From assembly GCA_902490355.1 (NCBI GenBank), contig CABUDN010000093.1, forward strand, positions 1 to 10,392: 10,392 bases of DNA. The letters run 5' to 3'. Below the pieces are notes generated by a model, which searched no databases, was not told where the DNA came from, and saw only the letters and a list, made by a program, of their open reading frames with translations. Shown here one piece after another: positions 7,282 to 10,392 of this stretch. The translations under genes and the position numbers were made by a program. The stretch comes from an uncultured Oscillibacter sp. (lineage in GTDB: Bacteria; Bacillota; Clostridia; Oscillospirales; Oscillospiraceae). The number at the start of each line of letters is the position of its first letter. The first letter of the stretch is position 1.

Positions 7282-7298
7282 ATGCGAGAACGTCGCAT
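7282..7298 (+). other. Leader hairpin ahead of the S-component gene
   Basis: ATGCGA (7282-7287) pairs perfectly with TCGCAT (7293-7298) around a five-base loop. It ends nine bases before the GGGAGGA ribosome binding site (7307-7313). It might influence translation, but no known riboswitch is recognised and chance is possible. Confidence 0.3.
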
Positions 7299-7321
7299 TA
7301 CAAAACGGGAGGAATATTCGT

Positions 7322-8164
7322 ATGAGTACCTTGCAAAAAAGCGCTGCCACTCAGTCACAGAAACTGATGATCTTTGTCCTGAGCATGTCCCTATATGGGC
7401 TTGCCACGTTGTTTACCGAGCTGATTCCCAAATTTCAGGTAGGCCTTGTGGAATTCTCCGTGGAGTATTTCCTGTTCATCCCCCTGACCCTGGCCATGCT
7501 GTTTGACCCGCTCTCTGCCGCTTTGGGTGCCGCCACCGGCGAGCTGGTTTTCAGTGAGATCATGCTGGGCCAGTTCGGCGGCCTGGGAGAGCTGGAGAAG
7601 TTCCTCACGGTCACCATTGGTGTGTACATCGCCGGCCGTCTGGTGAAGGACCCCAAAAACCGGGGAATGGTGGGTCTGGCCGCCATCACCGGCACTGCCG
7701 CCCAACTGCTCATGGGCACCATTGTGGACATCGCCAAGGTTCAGTTCGCTGTGGAGGACTTCGAGGCGGTGGAGGGTCTGCCCGAGAGCGTCTTTGCCAC
7801 CGAGGGCTTTGCTTTCTGCAACGATCTGCTCTTCTCCGGCATTCTCTTCTGCCTGCTCCCCACGCTGTATCTGGTTCCCAAGCTGTACGGCAAGATTGAG
7901 CCTCTGCTGGGCATGGCGCCCCGTACCCGGGAGAGCATGGCTTCCGGCCTGAGCCCCAAGGCCGCACTGGTGTGCGTCATCGGCTTTGTCTGCGCCGTTG
8001 CTGCGGAGCTGGCAGCCACTGCCGGCATGTCTCTGATCGATTGGGAGGCCGAATGGGCAGAAAGCGGCACCGCCTTGGCCGTAGGAATGGTTTGTGCCGC
8101 GGCCCTGGCTGTGATTGTCCTGCTGATCATGAAGAGGAACAAAGAACGGAATGCGGCCTGCTGA
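7322..8164 (+). CDS. Putative ECF transporter S component (substrate-binding membrane protein)
   Basis: This 280-residue, very hydrophobic protein has about six or seven membrane segments, roughly at residues 15-34, 47-75, 92-107, 116-136, 166-188, 213-236 and 249-270, and a short basic C-terminus (KRNKERN). It precedes fused ATPases and a T component, the usual layout of a group I energy-coupling-factor importer, so it is most likely the membrane part that binds the vitamin, metal or other small substrate. It is longer than typical S components (about 160-220 residues) and has an acidic loop (144-156). I do not recognise its substrate family. The ATG at 7322 has GGGAGGA eight bases upstream. 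The frame is open far upstream, but that part is antisense to the SWIM gene. The 3' end overlaps the ATPase gene by 14 bp. Its S-component identity comes from context and hydropathy. Confidence 0.75.
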   Translation: MSTLQKSAATQSQKLMIFVLSMSLYGLATLFTELIPKFQVGLVEFSVEYFLFIPLTLAMLFDPLSAALGAATGELVFSEIMLGQFGGLGELEKFLTVTIGVYIAGRLVKDPKNRGMVGLAAITGTAAQLLMGTIVDIAKVQFAVEDFEAVEGLPESVFATEGFAFCNDLLFSGILFCLLPTLYLVPKLYGKIEPLLGMAPRTRESMASGLSPKAALVCVIGFVCAVAAELAATAGMSLIDWEAEWAESGTALAVGMVCAAALAVIVLLIMKRNKERNAAC

Positions 8165-9860
8165 GATGAATGCGGTTGAGATCGACAACCTGACCTATAC
8201 GTACCCGGGCGCCTCTCAGCCCACCCTGAACGACATTTCGCTCCGAATCGCGCAAGGGGACTTCCTGGCAGTCGTTGGAAACAACGGCTGCGGGAAGTCC
8301 ACTCTGTGCAAAGTCCTGAACGGACTGATTCCCCACTTCATCACAGGGGAGTTTCACGGAGCCGTTCGGGTGGGAGAACTGAACACCCTGGAAAGCGATG
8401 TGGGCGTCCTGGCCCAACAGGCAGGCTATGTCTACCAGGATTTTGAAAATCAGATTGTCCGGCCCACCGTGCTGGACGACGCCTCCTACGCCTGCTTGAA
8501 CTATGCCTTTCCCGACTATCTGGCGCGGGGACGGGCGGCTCTCGCTCAGTGTGGTCTGGAGGGGCGGGAGGCGGAATATGTCTGGCAGCTGTCCGGCGGC
8601 CAGACTCACCTGCTGGCTCTGGCCGGTGCGGTATCTCTCAGCCCGGATATTCTCATTCTGGATGAGCCCATTGCCCAGCTGGATCCCATGCACGCCGACC
8701 GGATCTACGATGTACTGCGAACCCTCAACCAAGAACACGGCAAAACCATCATCGTCATCGAGCATCACACCGAGTATATCGCCGATTACTGCAAACACGT
8801 GCTACTGATGAAGGATGGCCGGGTCCAGTGGCTGCTGCCCACCGGCGAGGCACTCCAGCGGGTGGAGGAGCTGGAATCGTGCAATATCTTTCCTCCGCAG
8901 GTGACCCAGGCCGCCTACCGGCTCCGTGAACAGGGACAACTTCCCGCCAATATGCCTCTGCCCACTACGGTGAACCAGGGCAAAGCGGCCTTCTCCTCCC
9001 TGGTGTACCGCGCCCCGGCGGCTCCGAAAGAACCCTCTGCCCCGCCGCAGGATGCCGCTGTGTCCTTCCGCGGCGTCTCCCTCTCCTACCGCTCTGTAAA
9101 GGGCGAGCCCCGAACCGTCTTTTCCGGGCTGGACCTGACCATCCGGAAGGGAGAAAAAGTGGCCCTGATCGGCTCCAACGGGGCAGGCAAATCCACTCTG
9201 ATGAAACTGATGGTGGGCCTGCTGCGGCCCCAAGACGGGACCGTTTCTCTCTTTGGGGAACCCATCGGAGAGAAAAAAGCGGAGGACCTGTCCCGCCAGA
9301 TCTCCCTGGTCTATCAAAATCCCGAGGAGATGTTCATCAAGGATTCCATCCGTGCCGACATTGCTTACGCCATGCAGGTGCGGGGCCTGCCGGACTGGCA
9401 AGCCCGCACGCATGCCCTGCTGGAGCGCTTCCGGCTCACGCCGCTTCAGGACCGGGACGGCCGCCTGATGTCCGGCGGCCAGATGCGCCGGGCCAGCCTT
9501 GCCATCGGCGTGGCACTGGAGCCGGGCATTTTGCTGCTGGATGAGCCCACCGCCAACCTGGACATCGCCACCCGGCGGGAGATCATGGGTGTGCTGGAGG
9601 ATATGAAGGACATCATCCAAACCGCCGTCATCGCCACCCACGACATGCAGTTGGTATGTCAGTGGGCGGAGCGGATCATTGTGCTGCGGGGCGGCCAGGT
9701 GGTCGCCGACGGCACCCGGGATGAAATTTTTTCCCGGCAGGATCTGGCGGATCTGGTGGGAATCCGTCCTCCTGAGATCTTTTCCATGGCCCGGGAACTC
9801 ACTCCCCATGCTTTGTGCTACACGGTCGACGACTTTACCGGCTGCTTTCTGGAGGCATAA
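8151..9860 (+). CDS. ECF transporter A component, fused double ATP-binding protein
   Basis: This 569-residue cytoplasmic protein contains two ABC ATPase domains in tandem and so supplies both ATPases that power the importer. Domain 1 (about 8-235) has Walker A GNNGCGKS (43-50), Q-loop Q96, signature LSGGQ (147-151), Walker B ILILDEP with E172, and H205. Domain 2 (about 304-545) has GSNGAGKS (341-348), Q389, MSGGQ (440-444), LLLDEP with E465, and H497. Both sites therefore look catalytically complete. A Pro/Ala-rich linker (about 285-302) joins them. The domain 1 signature is followed by THLLALAG rather than the usual basic KQR-type residues. Fused A components are also known from HMP/thiamin-type (YkoD-like) systems, but substrate cannot be inferred. 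ATG at 8151 overlaps the S gene, with AGAGGA about a dozen bases upstream; ATG at 8166 is a possible alternative. Confidence 0.93.
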   Translation: MRPAEMNAVEIDNLTYTYPGASQPTLNDISLRIAQGDFLAVVGNNGCGKSTLCKVLNGLIPHFITGEFHGAVRVGELNTLESDVGVLAQQAGYVYQDFENQIVRPTVLDDASYACLNYAFPDYLARGRAALAQCGLEGREAEYVWQLSGGQTHLLALAGAVSLSPDILILDEPIAQLDPMHADRIYDVLRTLNQEHGKTIIVIEHHTEYIADYCKHVLLMKDGRVQWLLPTGEALQRVEELESCNIFPPQVTQAAYRLREQGQLPANMPLPTTVNQGKAAFSSLVYRAPAAPKEPSAPPQDAAVSFRGVSLSYRSVKGEPRTVFSGLDLTIRKGEKVALIGSNGAGKSTLMKLMVGLLRPQDGTVSLFGEPIGEKKAEDLSRQISLVYQNPEEMFIKDSIRADIAYAMQVRGLPDWQARTHALLERFRLTPLQDRDGRLMSGGQMRRASLAIGVALEPGILLLDEPTANLDIATRREIMGVLEDMKDIIQTAVIATHDMQLVCQWAERIIVLRGGQVVADGTRDEIFSRQDLADLVGIRPPEIFSMARELTPHALCYTVDDFTGCFLEA

Positions 9861-9862
9861 CA

Positions 9863-10392
9863 ATGGAAAACATCATGAGCAAACTGTCGGAGAATCTGTT
9901 CGATAAATTCTCCATGGATTTTCTCCGCAATCAGGTCCTGAAAAACGCTTACGGCAATGACGACACCATCATTGCCGCTCTGGACCCTCGTATTCTCATT
10001 GCGTGGTACTTGTTCTTTGGCGTGGTCCCCTGGTTTGTCAGTGATCTGCCCTTCCTGCTGGGCAGCTTCCTGCTGGTGATGGTCACCACCCTCTTGGCCC
10101 GGGTGGCCGGGCTGGTGCTCTTCCTGTTTGCGCTGGGCGTGTTCTCCCAGACGGGATACCTGTTTCTGGCCACGCTGCTCTTCGGCGGAAATGCCTCAGC
10201 CATTGCGCCCCTGCTGACCCTCACGCTGAAAGTCGCCACCATCTCTCTGGCCTCAGTAACCGTGTTCTCCGGCCTGGATCCGGACCGGCTGTCCAACGGT
10301 CTGATGTGGTATGGCTGCCCGGAGCGGCTGAGTTTTTCCATCTCCTATGCCTACCGGATGCTGCCCATGCTGATGGAGGAGTTCCAGAATGT
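9863..10392 (+). CDS. ECF transporter T component (EcfT/CbiQ-type), N-terminal part, cut by window edge
   Basis: The ATG at 9863 lies two bases after the ATPase stop and has GGAGG (9851-9855) seven bases upstream. The frame stays open for 176 codons to the end of the window. The visible protein has a hydrophilic N-terminus of about 36 residues, then LDPRILIAWYLFFG, the LDPR start seen in T components, several membrane segments (about 43-58, 63-80, 82-105, 112-135) and SISYAYRMLPMLMEEF. That last segment matches the amphipathic helix region that leads into the Ala-Arg-Gly coupling motifs, which would lie beyond the edge. T components sit in the membrane and transmit ATP-driven movement from the A to the S component. 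The longer than usual N-terminal lead is the only odd point. Confidence 0.88.
   Translation, partial: MENIMSKLSENLFDKFSMDFLRNQVLKNAYGNDDTIIAALDPRILIAWYLFFGVVPWFVSDLPFLLGSFLLVMVTTLLARVAGLVLFLFALGVFSQTGYLFLATLLFGGNASAIAPLLTLTLKVATISLASVTVFSGLDPDRLSNGLMWYGCPERLSFSISYAYRMLPMLMEEFQN

Larger units (their letters stand above)
6980..7321. other. Divergent intergenic region between the two operons
   Basis: These 342 bases separate the minus-strand SWIM operon from the plus-strand ECF operon and are clearly more AT-rich than the genes, especially from about 7205 to 7320. I see no gene here. A short open frame on the plus strand is only the antisense extension of the transporter frame. The region holds candidate promoters for both directions and several inverted repeats, listed separately. 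No known riboswitch core and no terminator (GC stem plus T run) was recognised. Confidence 0.75.

Noticed and set aside
5372..7321. Long open frame extending the S-component protein upstream to 930 residues
   Set aside because: The extra 650 codons are antisense to the SWIM and helical-repeat genes, lack membrane or domain character, and the ATG at 7322 has a strong ribosome binding site at the right distance.
7199..7321. Possible riboswitch in the ECF leader
   Set aside because: The leader is short and I see no core motif of the TPP, cobalamin, FMN, folate or preQ1 classes; only two simple hairpins are present, so I list them as hairpins and not as a riboswitch.
7391..8188. 265-codon minus-strand open frame opposite the S-component gene
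   Set aside because: The sense strand encodes a clear membrane protein within an ECF operon; the antisense product is Gly/Gln/His-rich without domains.

Overview
The window looks like a GC-rich chromosome of a gut-type Firmicute, probably a Clostridia member of the Oscillospirales kind. This is judged from codon use, strong GGAGG-type ribosome binding sites, GTG starts and the kind of ECF transporter present. Taxonomy is inferred; no rRNA or marker gene is present. Two divergent operons fill the window and meet at one AT-richer intergenic region (6980-7321). No RNA gene, CRISPR array, insertion sequence or clear terminator was seen. Both operons run off the window.

Left operon, minus strand, 6979 down to 1. 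Five tightly packed genes are read in the order SWIM zinc-finger protein (5531-6979), helical-repeat (HEAT-like, possibly DUF5691-type) protein (3577-5517), MoxR-type AAA+ ATPase (2493-3584), DUF5682-type protein with TraB/ChaN/EreA-like histidine motifs (241-2493), and the N-terminus of a protein matching the vWA partner of such clusters (1-229, cut by the window edge). Stops and starts overlap or are within about 13 bp, so the five are almost certainly co-transcribed and translationally coupled. The layout is a MoxR ATPase and vWA pair (a chaperone-like, metal-binding assembly module), a zinc-binding SWIM domain that may bind nucleic acid or protein, an alpha-helical scaffold, and a possible metal-dependent hydrolase as effector. 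Related neighbourhoods are known from genome annotation, mostly in actinobacteria, but their biochemical role is undefined. This is the best candidate for a poorly described system here.

Right operon, plus strand, 7322 to 10392. It encodes a self-contained (group I) energy-coupling-factor importer: a large membrane protein as putative substrate-binding S component (7322-8164), a fused double-ATPase A component (8151-9860), and the start of the transmembrane T component (9863 to the window end). The substrate cannot be read from the sequence, and no known riboswitch was recognised in the leader.

The intergenic region holds candidate promoters in both directions and several small inverted repeats that could be operators or RNA hairpins. 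The many long open frames opposite the left operon are antisense shadows of GC-rich genes.
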